Shown one piece after another: positions 46,430-58,412 of a stretch of DNA of 64,000 nt. Made by a program: the position numbers and the translations under genes. The notes beneath the pieces are model-generated. The model saw only the letters and a program-made list of their open reading frames with translations. It did not search any database and was not told where the DNA came from. Every line of letters starts with the position of its first letter. Position 1 is the stretch's first letter. Origin of the DNA: Cucumis sativus. Its lineage: Eukaryota; Streptophyta; Magnoliopsida; Cucurbitales; Cucurbitaceae. The stretch covers positions 1,798,001 to 1,862,000 of the forward strand of contig NC_026657.2 in assembly GCF_000004075.3 (NCBI RefSeq), written 5' to 3'.

Positions 46430-49400
46430 ATGGAGGTCGCCACTACTGCCTCCAGCTTCGCCCTTACCAAGCGAATATCCCCATTGATTACTTCTTCCCA
46501 TAATGGAAAATCGAACAGGACCTTGTCCATGTCGTCATCCTCTGTCAGAATGGCTCCGCTTTCGACTAATTTTCTCATCCCATTCGCCGGGGGCAGCGTC
46601 TCCGGGGAATTTTCCGGCGTGAAGCTCCGGCCTTCTTCGCTTAATCCGAATTATTCCCCTGGATCCAAGGGCAAACGGGGTGTTGTTACTATGGTGAATG
46701 CCTGAACTTTTTTGCTCTTCCAGTGTTATTTGGATATTGGTTTGAAGTTTTGTTGCTTATTTGTTCTTTCAACTACTCGGGGGTTAACTAAATTGTAGTT
46801 TATGAGTTCGTTCAGGTGAAATTTTTCGATATTGGTTTGAAATTTTGTTGCCTATTTCTTGAAATGGAACTAAATTAAACTCTGAAGACTGAAGAGTTCT
46901 TCCCTTGTGATGTACAACTCTTGATATTTCTTTGTGTTAATCGATTCTTTTGTAACTTCTTTAGTTTGGGCATATGCCCTTCTTTTGTAACTTTCATACA
47001 TCAATTGAATTTGTTTGAAAAAAAATGTTGCCTATTTGTTCTCCTATTACTTCGGTTTACTATATTGTGGTTTACTGGTCCTCTTTTGGAGGATTTGTGC
47101 TATGCTTTGTGAAAATTAGACAGCTGTTTACTTAGTGGTATGCTCAAATACCTGCAAATGAAAGACTCTCAATCTCAAATAGGTCGGGAGATTATAGTGG
47201 AGACTAAAAAGTACTCTGTTGGCAAAGTTACTTGTGACTTTAACTACCTATTGATGTATATGGGGGATTGATTGAACTTACTCTTTTTTAAATATAAACG
47301 ATAATTTTTACTGTTAACGGCCTTCCTTCAATTGTAAATGTTCTTTTCAGAACCACTATCTATTCTTGCTGGCCTCTTGTATCATATCTACCTGATTTCA
47401 TTGAACAGGTTATTCCATTTGCAAGGGGAAGTGCATGGGAGCAACCTCCTCCAGATTTGGCATCTTATTTATACAAGAATCGAATTGTATACTTGGGCAT
47501 GTCTCTTGTCCCTTCTGTCACAGAGTTGATACTTGCTGAATTTCTTTACCTTCAGTATGAGGATGAAACAAAGCCTATTTATCTTTACGTTAACTCCACG
47601 GGGACAACAAAGGTTAACTATGTTCTAAAGTTTTATGTCGTTTTGATCACTTTTATCTAGCTTAAACTTTGTGGGAATACCTTTAACCTTGGTTTTTAAA
47701 TGATTGTGATGCAAGCAACTGGTAGAGGTTTTTGTTGTGTTAATTACGTACAATTTTCATGGCCTTTAAAAGTAACATCTAAAAGTTTGATGAAGCCTAC
47801 TATTTTTATAAGAAAATGTTTGTCAACTTCAAGTCCTGCAGAGAAAGGATTGTTAACCTTGTGACCTTTTCCATGTGATAGTGGATCATAATGAAGTGCT
47901 TGTATTTTCTAGGGTGGCGAGAAGTTGGGCTATGAGACCGAAGCATTTGCAGTATATGATGTTATGAGGTTGTGATGTGAATTTTTATTTATAGTCTATT
48001 TGGTATTCTGTTTTTTTCAATCTTTCTTTTATTGGCATTTAAGACATGTTTAGGACCCGACGAAAATTGTTTAATGTTCATGACTTAGTATTCCTTTTCA
48101 CTGCAGTTATGTTAAGCCTCCTATATTCACGTTATGCGTTGGTAATGCGTGGGGAGAAGCAGCACTTCTTTTGGCAGCTGGTGCTCCGGGAAATCGTTCT
48201 GCATTGCCCTCATCAACAATAATGATTAAGGAGGTATTCTATCATCAACGGATATCTTTTCATTCTTATTCTTATTCTTCTGCTCATTTTTGAACTTCAG
48301 AAAGGTGTTTGTATCTTGAGTAAGCTTGTGTCACTACCAGCTAGGTGGTCTTTTGGTATACTTTTGTAGAGTTTTAGAATTTTTTTTGTTTTTCTCCTGC
48401 AATCTGCAGCCAATTGCAAGGTTTCAAGGTCAAGCGACAGACGTTGAGATCGCTAGAAAAGAAGTACGGAATGTGAAGGCAGAACTGGTAAGATCATGGT
48501 TGAAGTTTGTGCTCTGGGTTTGCTTTCTCTTCATTCCCATACTCGTCCTTGTTTTTTTCCTTCCTGAAATGAGAGGTAGGGATGTGCATGTGCTATATAG
48601 TACACTTGAGTTCGATTGACTGGGATTTATCTTTGGATAAGAAACCAAAAGTAAGATAGAGGTGGTAACCACTTGAGTTCAATTGGCTGGGTTCAACTTC
48701 AAGATATGGTGGCAGTCTATCCATGAGTTACCTTAGCAACCAAATGTAGTAGAGTTAGTGGCTTGTGAGAATTATCGAAGCTGGCTCAGACACAACACAT
48801 AGTTTTTTAAAAAGAAATAAAGCCTGGTTATAGAAAGGGAAAGGACAGGGAAGCATGCCCCTAGCTCAAATTAGGCCTGGAAATTCCCTATTTAGATTAC
48901 CAAGAAGGGTTAGTTACAGAAATGCTGTTAAGATAGGTACAAGAAGTGGCTAAAAAAGTGGACAATCCAAAAAATCCTCTCAACTTCTAAAATAGTGTTG
49001 AAAATTTCTACTATTTCTAGCCATAAACTCCACGACACTAACATTCAACCTAAGAACAGCAGCTTGGTTCAGTAGGATACCATCAATGCCTTCGAAATTT
49101 AAACAGAAGTCACTATTTGTGTATAGGATTACTTTTAGAAAGTTTAAATTTTACATTGTTCCCTCGAAACAAGCACAGGTGAGTGAAATCACAGTTCTTT
49201 CCTTTTTACAATCGATATTGAAGGTTAAGCTTTATGCCAAGCATATTGGAAAGTCAACTGAGGAGATTGAAGCTGATATCAGGCGGCCAAAATATTTTAG
49301 TCCCAGCGAAGCAGTTGAATATGGTATCATAGATAAGGTACCTGAATTGCAAAGTAAACTAATTATCATATTTTATTGTGAATGTGCATTAAATTGAATA

Positions 49401-49489
49401 TCATCTACTTTCATCAGGTTCTATACAACGAAAGAGCAACTGAGGACCGGGGAGTTGTATCTGACCTGAAAAAGGCACAACTTATTTAG
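46430..49489 (+). CDS. CLPR4: plastid Clp protease core subunit ClpR4 (non-catalytic)
   Basis: Seven exons: 46430-46693, 47409-47612, 47913-47968, 48107-48233, 48410-48487, 49224-49337, 49418-49489. Phases agree and give 304 residues, the usual ClpR4 length. Exon 1 is a Ser-rich chloroplast transit peptide. The rest is a ClpP-fold domain: GMSLVPSVTELILAEF, YVNSTGTT, then CVGNAWGEAALLLAAGAPG. The catalytic Ser is replaced (Gly191 in the aligned place), the catalytic His is Lys216 (MIKEP for MIHQP), and the Asp region reads RRPKYFSPSEAVEYG. That is the hallmark of ClpR subunits, which sit with ClpP1 in the R-ring of the plastid stromal protease. The C-terminus DLKKAQLI is the conserved ClpR4 end. 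The first intron follows the Met of VVTM; reading on past it would stop after three residues. Confidence 0.95.
46728..47080. repeat. short direct repeats in CLPR4 intron 1
   Basis: GATATTGGTTTGAA(G/A)TTTTG followed by TTGC(T/C)TATTT appears near 46733 and 46828; a third, partial copy (ATGTTGCCTATTTGTTCTCC) lies near 47025. Confidence 0.65.
48780..48960 (-). mobile_element. possible minus-strand LINE-tail fragment in CLPR4 intron 5
   Basis: TTTTTTAAAAAGAAATAAAG followed by CCTGGTTATAGAAAGGG has the orientation of a reversed tail, but the body is not recognisable. Confidence 0.25.
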
Positions 49490-51525
49490 TATAGAAAAAT
49501 GTGGATTGGTAAAACAGTACCAAGGTAAAGTTCAACTACAAATCATTTCACAGATATACTGGAAGTACTACATTATGATTATGATTATGATTATGCACCT
49601 TGTATCGTGTTAGATGATATAATATCAAATTTACCTTCACTTATCGGTTTGAACTTTTTTGTCACTCAGTAATTTAAGATGATATCAAAACAGATGGTCT
49701 ATGGAGCCCTATGTTCAAATCTTTGCAGCGTTATTTCGTCTTAATTAATATTTATTTACGTTTGTTGAGTTACTACATATTTCAAGCCTACACATGAGGA
49801 GAAATTTTAGATGATATAATATTAAATATCTTTACTTATCCATGCTTTTGAATATTCGGTGATTTAAGACATTGCTTGTTCTTGTTCATGGGCTGGTCGT
49901 TAATTGAGGACATGAACGGTGGTCTTATAAACCAAATCATATGGAAAAACGTTGGCGACTGTCTACTGTTCTAGCCTTTCAATTGTAAAATTGTCAAAAT
50001 CTTTCATTTGGGTGTTTCACGGCCCTCTAATACACTGTTCCTACTTTCAGATTGAAGTTTGCACAAATACTGGGTAGCATCTGAGAACTGAAATTTGTAA
50101 TCCTCAAGCAGTATTGATCGGACACAGGAAACGATCTGTGAGTTTGTTGCAAGCTTATCGACTTCCAGTATCCATGGAACTTTCTGAATTATATTACAAT
50201 TCTAGAACAATGTTACAAAAAGGAAAACTGGTTGATTGATGTTCAACGTTAACCAAGAAAATTGAAGCATTCTGTTTTGCTCATCTTCAACCAAAAAATT
50301 CTTGCCTTTATGTGATCAAACTTTCCCGATGTGCAGTGAAAATTCTTCCTTCCCGTGTAGAGGAACAATCTTTTCAAATCTAATAACTTAGACCACATGG
50401 TTTCTACAATGAATATATATCCATCATTGTTACAGGCAAGGTTTGATAGGGAGATGGTGACGAACATGTTGAATCTCAGTTGAACTAAAATATCGATAAA
50501 TTGACTATGGATACGTGTGGAAAATTTTAAAAACATAAATGAGAAAAAAGTACTGAGTAATTTTTTGTTTAGTGTTTATGTACTGTGATATATACAATTT
50601 TGATTTGTTTAGGGTTTATGAACATATGAAATTTATACATTAAGTCAATATAGGATCTATGTATGGCGGTATATTTCATATATTACATTATAAGTGATTT
50701 AGTGGTATATTTCATATATTAATTAGACTACTTTATATATATTTAAAATAAAAACGAATCTAAAAAACAATAAGCAAAACCAACAGAGAAAATAAAATTT
50801 AATTAAATGGTTCCAGTACCCAATTTCAATGTTTAAACCAAATGTATCTAAGTATCAATGTACTTCACATTATTCTTTTTCACATTACGAAAAACTTATA
50901 GAAGGTGAAATGCAAAAGAATATTGATAGAAGAGTAAATAAAAAAAATGAAAATTTTGTAAAGTACTAGATTTTACCAAAAAAATATTAAATATTTACAA
51001 TTATAGTAAAGTTATAGCTAAAATATTAAATATTTACAATTTATAGTAAAGTTATAGCTGGTAAATATTTTAATTTATTTTATTATTTTTAAAAATATCT
51101 CTAAAAAAATCTTTAAAATAAATTATTGAAAATGTATTCAATATCTAACTATTGCTTCATTATATTTTAGCATTAAAATACTCATTGATAATTCTTGGAA
51201 TAAAATCATGGTTTTAAATTCATTAAAAATAGTTAAATTAACATTAAACATCTGTTTTTCTTTTATTTAATAGTATTACGTTAATCAATTGAATGATAGC
51301 TACTGGCCTTTTGTGCATTTCCTCTAATATTGATATTAAAAAGAGACAGATAAACTTTTTTTTTTTTCATACATGCCAAGTGTCTACTTGGATAACCTTT
51401 CTCCTCCAAACAAAACATAGTTAGATATATTGAATTGGCACAAAACTTACACAAAAGGCCCAAAGTATCTCCATTTAAAACAAAAAATTTCAAACTCATG
51501 TTTTGCAACCTGAAAATTGTAAAAT
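49490..51525. other. 3' region of CLPR4 and AT-rich spacer
   Basis: Includes the CLPR4 3' UTR, a (GATTAT)n run near 49575, and an approximately 38-bp direct repeat near 50984-51058 (AATATTAAATATTTACAATT, then TATAGTAAAGTTATAGCT). No gene is supported. Confidence 0.5.
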
Positions 51526-51720
51526 TCATGAAAGAGTTAAGTTAGATACATCCTCAATGAGACCGGAGTGCCACCCTGACCCTGTCATCACAGCCACGCC
51601 TGTTGTGTCAAGTAAAGCCATTTCTTTCATCACATTGCCATCTGAATGTAACTTCAACTCGAAATAGCACAAGCTAGCAACTTCTGCCTCAAAGACATCT
51701 CTATTCTGATCAAAAGTAGG
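51526..51720 (-). pseudogene. orphan terminal-exon-like frame, unrecognised
   Basis: Minus strand: a classical acceptor (T-run, then GTTGTGCAG, ending at 51721) opens into 65 sense codons up to a TGA at 51526: PTFDQNRDVFEAEVASLCYF, then KEMALLDTTGVAVMTGSGWH and a short end. Composition looks like a real globular protein. Farther upstream on the same strand (about 51930-51850) lies another exon-like piece (QKFTVKALNARHK) that runs into a stop. I recognise no family; this is probably the 3' remnant of a gene broken by the transposon cluster to its right. Confidence 0.4.
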
Positions 51721-52099
51721 CTGCACAACAGCTACTCAAAAAAAAAAAAATGGAGAGTTTTCACGCCATTCTTCTGCCTGCGAAGAGAATATTCTTTTTA
51801 AGTACGTGAAGAAAAGAATACTACATCTGAGTCATCACATGCACAATAACATCCGTAGGTGAACAAGAACAAAGTCACTAATATGTGCATATTTTGACTT
51901 GTGACGAGCATTCAATGCTTTTACCGTAAATTTCTGCCCTAAAAATCAAAAGGTCATTCAAAACAAATCATTAAAAAATAAGAGATAAAAGATGACAAAC
52001 CAAGAAACAATCAGCATACAAAATTAAGAGGCTGTAGAAGACAGATTTCCCCTTCCTGTTCTGGCGGAAGCTAAGAAATCATGATATTGAAGCTGGATG

Positions 52100-52290
52100 G
52101 ATTTTGCTGAAAAATTCAAACGCTTGAAGGGGCCAAATAGGGTTTAGGGTTTAGATGTTCAAAGACTGATTTGTAGCTTTTAAATAGAAATGCCTACATT
52201 GTAATTAACAAAACATTGAATAAAGATTCTTTTAAGTCTCCAAAACTTGGCTACAACAGTTTTGGTATATTACATATCAGAGCTCCCGCA
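52100..52290 (+). mobile_element. possible LTR end with disrupted primer-binding site
   Basis: A leader-like stretch (TTTTAAATAGAAATGCC, then AATAAAGATTC) ends in GGCTACAACAGTTTTGGTAT and, after a short insertion, ATCAGAGCTC. This resembles the U5/primer-binding border of gypsy or Copia elements, but it is degraded and uncertain. Confidence 0.3.
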
Positions 52291-52829
52291 GAGGCAATTT
52301 GAAATGGCTAGGCAAAAAAACCTGCATGCTCCAATAATACACAAGCTCAAATGATCGATGGGGTTGGCATTCTGAGGCAGTCTCTCAACACTTCCTTAGT
52401 GTGGATGAATCCTTGGAAGAGTTATGAAGTAACCAATTAAAATTCACCAAGAGGTGAAGGTTTTAACTAAAAGTGTAGACACAATAAGCATAAGCGAATA
52501 GCACCTTTCCTAACCATATGAGGCCCGGTGGCTAGCCATATTGATGCACTGCCTCAAACCTTCTTCATGATAGAGTTACTTTTAAAGATAAGAATGGAGC
52601 CCACACTTCCTTTGGTATGACCGGTGGCTGAGAAGGACTTCTCTAGCTTAACAATTCCCTTGCCTTTGCATGGGGTATTAACATAAATTCGTACATAGAG
52701 TTTCTGGGATGACTAACAGGGTTGGTTTCTCCGCTTTAGAAGAGATTTTAAGGATGATGAGGTCGAAGAATAGATTAATCTCATGAACGGTATTGATGAG
52801 GTTCATTTAACATGTAATAAAGACAGTTG

Positions 52830-53330
52830 AGTTTGGAAACCAGATCCAAAGGGTATTTTTCCACCAAGATTCTTCCACTTGTTATGAGCCCAACCATCGT
52901 CATTAATATTACCCCTCTACACAATGAGGTTTGGACTTGTTTTTATCTCAGAGAAGTCAAAATTTTCCTCTGGGAAATTAGTGACAGCACCATTAATATT
53001 TGTGATAAAATTCAGTGTTTCTTCCCACACATGATTCTGATTCTTTCCCATCATTGTTCCACTTCATGTACGCTCATGAAAGACAAAGCCATTTGTTCAT
53101 CGAATGCCATTTTGATAGATAGATCCATGAAAGACAAAGCCATTCATTCATGAGATGCATTTTGGTAGATAGATTCTGGAAAGAAATTACTCTCCTTCCG
53201 AACAGATTATCAACCTCCTCACATACACCTTCACAAGCCACCTGCTCACCAATGTTAAAAGATCAACGTGGATGCACCTTATTAAGGCCTTCTTATGCAT
53301 ATGGAACAAATGGAACAATCGCCTCTTCAA
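52830..53330 (+). mobile_element. decayed LINE fragment (zf-RVT region)
   Basis: Broken frames give VWKPDPKG at about 52833 and CIWNKWNNRLFNN at about 53297-53333, the two ends of the zf-RVT region of plant L1-type LINEs. Stops and frameshifts are numerous. A younger LINE is inserted at its right edge. Confidence 0.55.
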
Positions 53331-53344
53331 CAATAAGGGAAGCC

Positions 53345-54007
53345 ATTAGTTGGAGTTATGCTTGTAAGTCCTTGTTTAGCCTGTTGTTGGATCCCCTAAG
53401 GAGTCGGTTCTTTTATGTGGTCTGAAGGACTAAGGTTCTTAAGAAAGTTAGGTTCCTTATCTGGCAAGTCTTACTTGGTTAGGTTAATACCGTTGACAGG
53501 CTTGTTAGGAGGAGATCTTCACTTGTTGGGCCTTTCGGTTACATGCTTTGTTGGAAGGCGAAGGAAGATCTTGATCATATCTTTGTTGAGATTGCCAATA
53601 TGCCCATGCAGCGTGGAGCTCTTTCCTCCAAAAGTTTGGTGCTAACTTAGTTGGATTGCAGAGTGTTAAAGCGACGATCAAAATGTTCCTCCTCCATCTA
53701 CCCTTTAAAGATAAAAGGGGGTTTTTATGGCTTGTCAAGGTGTGTGCGGTTATTTAGGACATTTAGGGTGAGAGGAACAATGGGGTGTTTCGGGGTAGGG
53801 AGAGGGTGCATTTTGTCATCGGTTAGATTTCATGTCTCTTTGGGCTTCGATTTCGAAGAGCTTATACAATCATTCTATAGGAAACATTTTACTTAGTTGG
53901 ACCCCCTTCTTTTAATGGGGTGTTTTGTTGGGCTGTTTTTTGTTAATGCCCTTGTATGCTTTCATTTTTCCTCGATGAAAGATGCTTTCATCCAAAAAAA
54001 AAAAAAC
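53345..54007 (+). mobile_element. 5'-truncated LINE with 14-bp target-site duplication
   Basis: Flanked by CAATAAGGGAAGCC at 53331-53344 and 54008-54021. Inside are a zf-RVT region (KVRFLIWQVLLGRVN, then RRRSSLVGPFGYMLCWKA), a frame-shifted C-terminal part (ERNNGVF) and a 3' end with poly(A) at about 53994-54006. The duplication breaks one earlier sequence, so this insertion is later than its surroundings. Confidence 0.88.
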
Positions 54008-54189
54008 CAATAAGGGAAGCCGTCTGATAGGTTATTTTTTATCATATTAGATTTCTTGCTATGACTTGGTTCAAATGTAAATCTTTCCATAGCTCATACA
54101 GTCCAACATCCCTTTTGACCAATTGGAGAAATCCATTGTCACTCCTTTGATTTGGGCTATCCATTCACAAATCGCAGCAAGGAAAAGAC

Positions 54190-54850
54190 TCGATGGAACC
54201 CTTCCATGCAATAAACTTCCGTCCACCTGCTAACAACCAAAGTCTAGAATACTCGAGTTTCATTCAAAACCACTTCAAAAATTGGCAAGAGGACCTGAAG
54301 CTCCCAGAAAATGCATTCCCACCTATTGAATTTCCAGACCTTGATTTGACAATCCAAGAAGGTATCACTCAAAGCTGTCCAATAACCACCTTTTCCACTG
54401 TAAGTGGCAAACAGTTTGTTAAAGAGAAGGGAACTGATATTTTAGGTCTTGTTATAGCAGGTCATCCCTCAATTGAATCCTCCAAACACATGCCTTCAAA
54501 AATCCAAGATTTGTTGGATCAATATCCAAGCATCAAGGAAGAACCATCCAAACTCCTTCTTTTACATAATATTCAGCACAATGAAGGCCTTTTTGAATGG
54601 CTTGTATTGCAGTTTTCAATATGGTTGACTTAAAGAAATTTCATGCCCCAGATGATCCCCAACTTGCTGACCCAACTCGAGGACAAGTTTAAGGCTAGGG
54701 GGTGGTTTATGATGTAACAAAAACTACTTAGTTGATTGGCTGTTAGTTTGTTAGAATGATTAGTTAGTTACATAATAACTAACTTTGTATTAAGTTTTCC
54801 TCTATAAATAAACTCCGCCTTCACATTGGGGTATGGAATTCATTCAAACA
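54190..54850 (+). mobile_element. gypsy-type 3' fragment with start of 3' LTR
   Basis: An open frame (54193-54633) includes DLLDQYPSIKEEPSKLLLLH, like the linker just before reverse transcriptase in Ty3/gypsy polyproteins. Shortly after comes the end of a polyprotein-like frame, a purine-rich tract (AGGCTAGGGGGTGG) and then TGATGTAACAAAAACTAC, a plausible LTR start at about 54709, with CTCTATAAATAAAC as its TATA region. RT, RNase H and integrase are absent, so the element is heavily deleted. Confidence 0.6.
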
Positions 54851-55075
54851 AAAAGGAGACATGGTATTACACCAATTATACAAAGAGAAAAAAGCGAATA
54901 AGCCCAAGGCGCACCAACGCATCTCAACTAGGTTGACATCCTCTTAGCGCCCTCATCATTTTCGAGCAAACTAACTCAATGTAAAAGACCAAGACTAGAA
55001 CTCAGCCCATACAAAGGACAAAAAACAGACAATACTAACTACAACTATACATCAACCTTACAAAATGCTATTTTT
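54850..55075 (-). mobile_element. minus-strand LINE 3' end
   Basis: Opens CAAACAAAAAGGAGACATGG and carries CATCTCAACTAGGTTGACA at 54920, shared with the tail in intron 25 of the TRM3-type gene (34.4 kb). It truncates the gypsy LTR. Confidence 0.55.
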
Positions 55076-55379
55076 AAAGATCATAGTTGCATGTTTTAGG
55101 TTTTATCATTGGTAGTAACATGGTTTATGTGGATCTTAACAAAGGACTTTAGCACCATTCTCGCCCCTTTAACAGAATGTTTCGAGCATAGTAAGTTTTG
55201 TCAGACAACTTAGACTAATAAACAAGATGATAGTTTTGCAACCTTAAAGAACAAATTGTGTACAGCCTTGGTTTGGCTTTACCCACTTCTCATAAAGTTT
55301 TGGGAGGGAGGTAGAATTGTAGATACTTCTCATGTAGATATCATTGATCTATCGTCACAAGGAAATCACTCCATTAAGT

Positions 55380-55870
55380 TTTTTTTTTTAACCAGAGACA
55401 AGCCTCTTTATTTATTATTAATAAATGAGACTTAAGCTCAAAGTACAAGAGTATTATACTAAGAGCAAGTGAAATAGACAAGAAATTCAATCAACGGCTA
55501 CAACAAAAGCTAAACTTAGGCAACAAAGGAAATGGCAATCTAAAAAACGAATTCCAGCAGAAAATAATCTAGCTAAGCAAAATTCAAAACCACAGCTGTA
55601 GAAAGCTAAAATACAAAGCAATGTAAAATCTCTCTTATAAGGAACCCATTCGAATCTAAAAACTTGCAAGAAGATGCAACCGACTACCTCGAAGTTGTCT
55701 CGCCAAAATAATCCGAAATCCAAAGGAAGCTCGAAGAATGTCTTGCAAACCATTAGCATCAGCAGAGAGGCTTTACTTGCCACCCTCATGAAGAGAAATC
55801 CAAGAAAGACTGAAGTTGGTCCAACATCGGGAGGAATACATTTAACGGTTGAAGAATCAAATTAGAATAA
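55380..55870 (-). mobile_element. minus-strand LINE-derived segment
   Basis: A T-run (55380-55390), then ACCAGAGACAAGCCTC and TTTATTTATTATTAATAAATG, is a reversed poly(A) tail and 3' UTR. Open frames occur on both strands but none is recognisable. Confidence 0.5.
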
Positions 55871-58412
55871 GTCCACAATCAACAACTATTGACTTAGGAT
55901 GATCTGGTACTCTGCAAGACCGGGGACAAGTGCAAGTTGCAGAATTTGGTTCTTCCTCACATTGAAACAAGGCATTAAGATTTGTTTCCAGAGGCTCAAA
56001 GCATTTTTTTGCTCTCATGCTCAGTTGACCTATCCAAATGCTCCACTTCCTAATTGCTAACGATGAAAGGAGAGTTGAAGCCTCGCCCTTCTTGCTAGAG
56101 TGATTAAGTGGGGTTTTGCTCGAAGAGCCTCCTCAAAAAATTTACCTTCAAGTTGGACATAGAGAACTTAGAGTACTTAAACTAGATAGGGTGAGAATGA
56201 TGAGAAACCGAATTAGAAGAATGGGTTAGGGCTTGAATTTGGGTGCAACTAACCTCCCATACATCTGGATTGGCCTCTAAAAACAACTTGGATTTGCTAG
56301 AATGAACTAATGATTGAGGATGGACATATTTTTCCTCAAACAAATCAGGTACTTGATCTTCAAATATCTAGGCTTTTAAGGATCGTTTAGCCAAAATCTT
56401 CTTGCCCATGTTCGAAGAAGAATTCCAACATGCTAATTTTGCCCATGTTTGACTTTCTCAAAGAACCTATCATTGTCCACATTGAAAATTTGATTCTAGT
56501 GGCTCCAATGACGCTCTAAGGCAGTTTGGGACGGTGAGAGAAGGCAGCAATATTGAAAAAGGGCCCAATGATCTAATCAAACCCATTTTTCAAGAAATCA
56601 ATGTAAAGATTGCAAATTAGATTCTTACAACCCAAAAAGAACATTCAAAACTCAAAATTACTCTTTTGGTTCTAAAAAATGATCAAGAAAGGTTGATTTA
56701 AGAAAATGAGAAGTCCTATACTCGCTATTGGATTGAAACATATTCAAGAATCCAACAAAATGACAATTTTGGCCCAGTAGCATGGGAGGAAATCAAGAAA
56801 ACAACAAAAGAAATCCAACATTCATCGGTGAAAAAATGACTATCATATTGAAAGGTTCAAAAAAGAATCGGCTTTGTATACTGAAGAAGAAACAAAGGAA
56901 ACTCAATTAGAAACTTTTCAATTAGAAAATCTTAGAAGATAAATTTAGAAAAAATCTAGTGTAGACCCATGTAGTTTTTTTTGAACAAGAAAGAAGCCTT
57001 TTCATTAGAATTGGGACCGATGTAGTTGACAGGGGTGATTGGGGCAAAATTCACTCCAACGAAGTAATCAAAAAGAAGAATTTGAAAATGTTGATTCGAA
57101 AGTAGTCTCGAGTGGAGAAGAAAAATCCAAAGAAGAAAATGGAAAAGAAGTATTAAACATCGAGGTGGAAATCAAAAATCGACCAAGAATGACACACTAG
57201 TTGTGTTGGAACTCAATTACCCCAACGTCAAGAACTTGAAGCAAATGATGAAGAAAGTGTGATTTTTGAAGGATTTTCTTCAAAAGCTAATTCTTTTGCC
57301 ATTGATCCTTTGAATACTGTTTTGAATGAGCTTGAAGGAAACATCTTTTTCAGGTTTACGGCTGATGGAGAAGTTCATATTTTGATGGCAATATTGGACA
57401 TTTTGTCTTGAATTTATCCCTTTGATCATTATATTTTTGTCCAAAATGTAGGAGGTTGGTTTCGCCATACTCCATTGATTCGTTTAACAAATTTAGTTCA
57501 TTCCGTGTTTGCTTCATAACTTTTTTCTTTTTAAAACTGAAGAATATGTTTTCTTTTTGGAGTAGTAGAACAATGTAAGAAGAATAGGGGTTAATTAGGT
57601 AGAACAATATAAAGATGCTAAAATTGAGTAAAGAAAGGTTATCCAAGTAGGAAAAATAGAGTTGCCCTAAGGGAAGGCCAATGAAATGAAGTGCAAAAGG
57701 ACCCCATGACACATCGCGAGATAAGATATTTCACCTCAGTGTCTTTAGATTCAAGATTCAAACAGTAGAATCTCCTACTTAGGGTACTAAATACCTCATA
57801 AAATCTTCAAAGTCAAATCTTATACAACCATATGATTCTTCTTGAAAGTCCAGATGCATAGTAAAAGTGATCAACTTCCCTTCCTTAACATACATTCCCA
57901 GAATTTCTAGTCATTCCCAAAGCCTAAAGTATTTCGAAAACAATTGGGAATAATTGCTTTCCCTCTTTATGGAGGCATGAACCAGAACATATCAAAATTC
58001 TTTCCATTTGTTCACTATGCTCCACCCATTTGCATTAATAACTAGGATGTTTTGGTCTTCTATAAAAAAATATGTAATCTTGTGAGTTGTGAGAAACAGA
58101 TTGATTTGAAACAAAGAAGACCAAATTAGGGCAACTAACCAAGGGAGATGATGCGGGACCTCAAGAAAAATTCCCACAGATGACAGAACATATATAAAAT
58201 CTAAATTTAATATCAATGGAATCATGTCGATAGCTTGAGACAACTCTCAATTGAGCTAATGAGCCATGTATGCATATATACCAAGACCATAGAAATAAAA
58301 CATAGTTATGAAGAAAAGATGGATTATAGAACAAAGGGATTTATCGAAATCGAAACTTACCAAAGAAGAAACATGCAGTCCTGTTGATAGATTGAAACAT
58401 CTTGGTTAAAAC
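55871..58412. other. degenerate repeat-derived spacer
   Basis: Contains stretches with few stops that read Lys/Glu-rich (for example around 57060-57360) and may be old LINE or retroelement ORFs, plus a reversed-tail-like TTTTTTTTGAACAAGAAAG near 56978. No intact gene. The bases next to 58413 should hold the SUVH 3' UTR. Confidence 0.4.

Noticed and set aside
52138-52154. TAGGGTTTAGGGTTTAGA as an interstitial telomere repeat
   Set aside because: Only two units; too short to call a telomeric tract.
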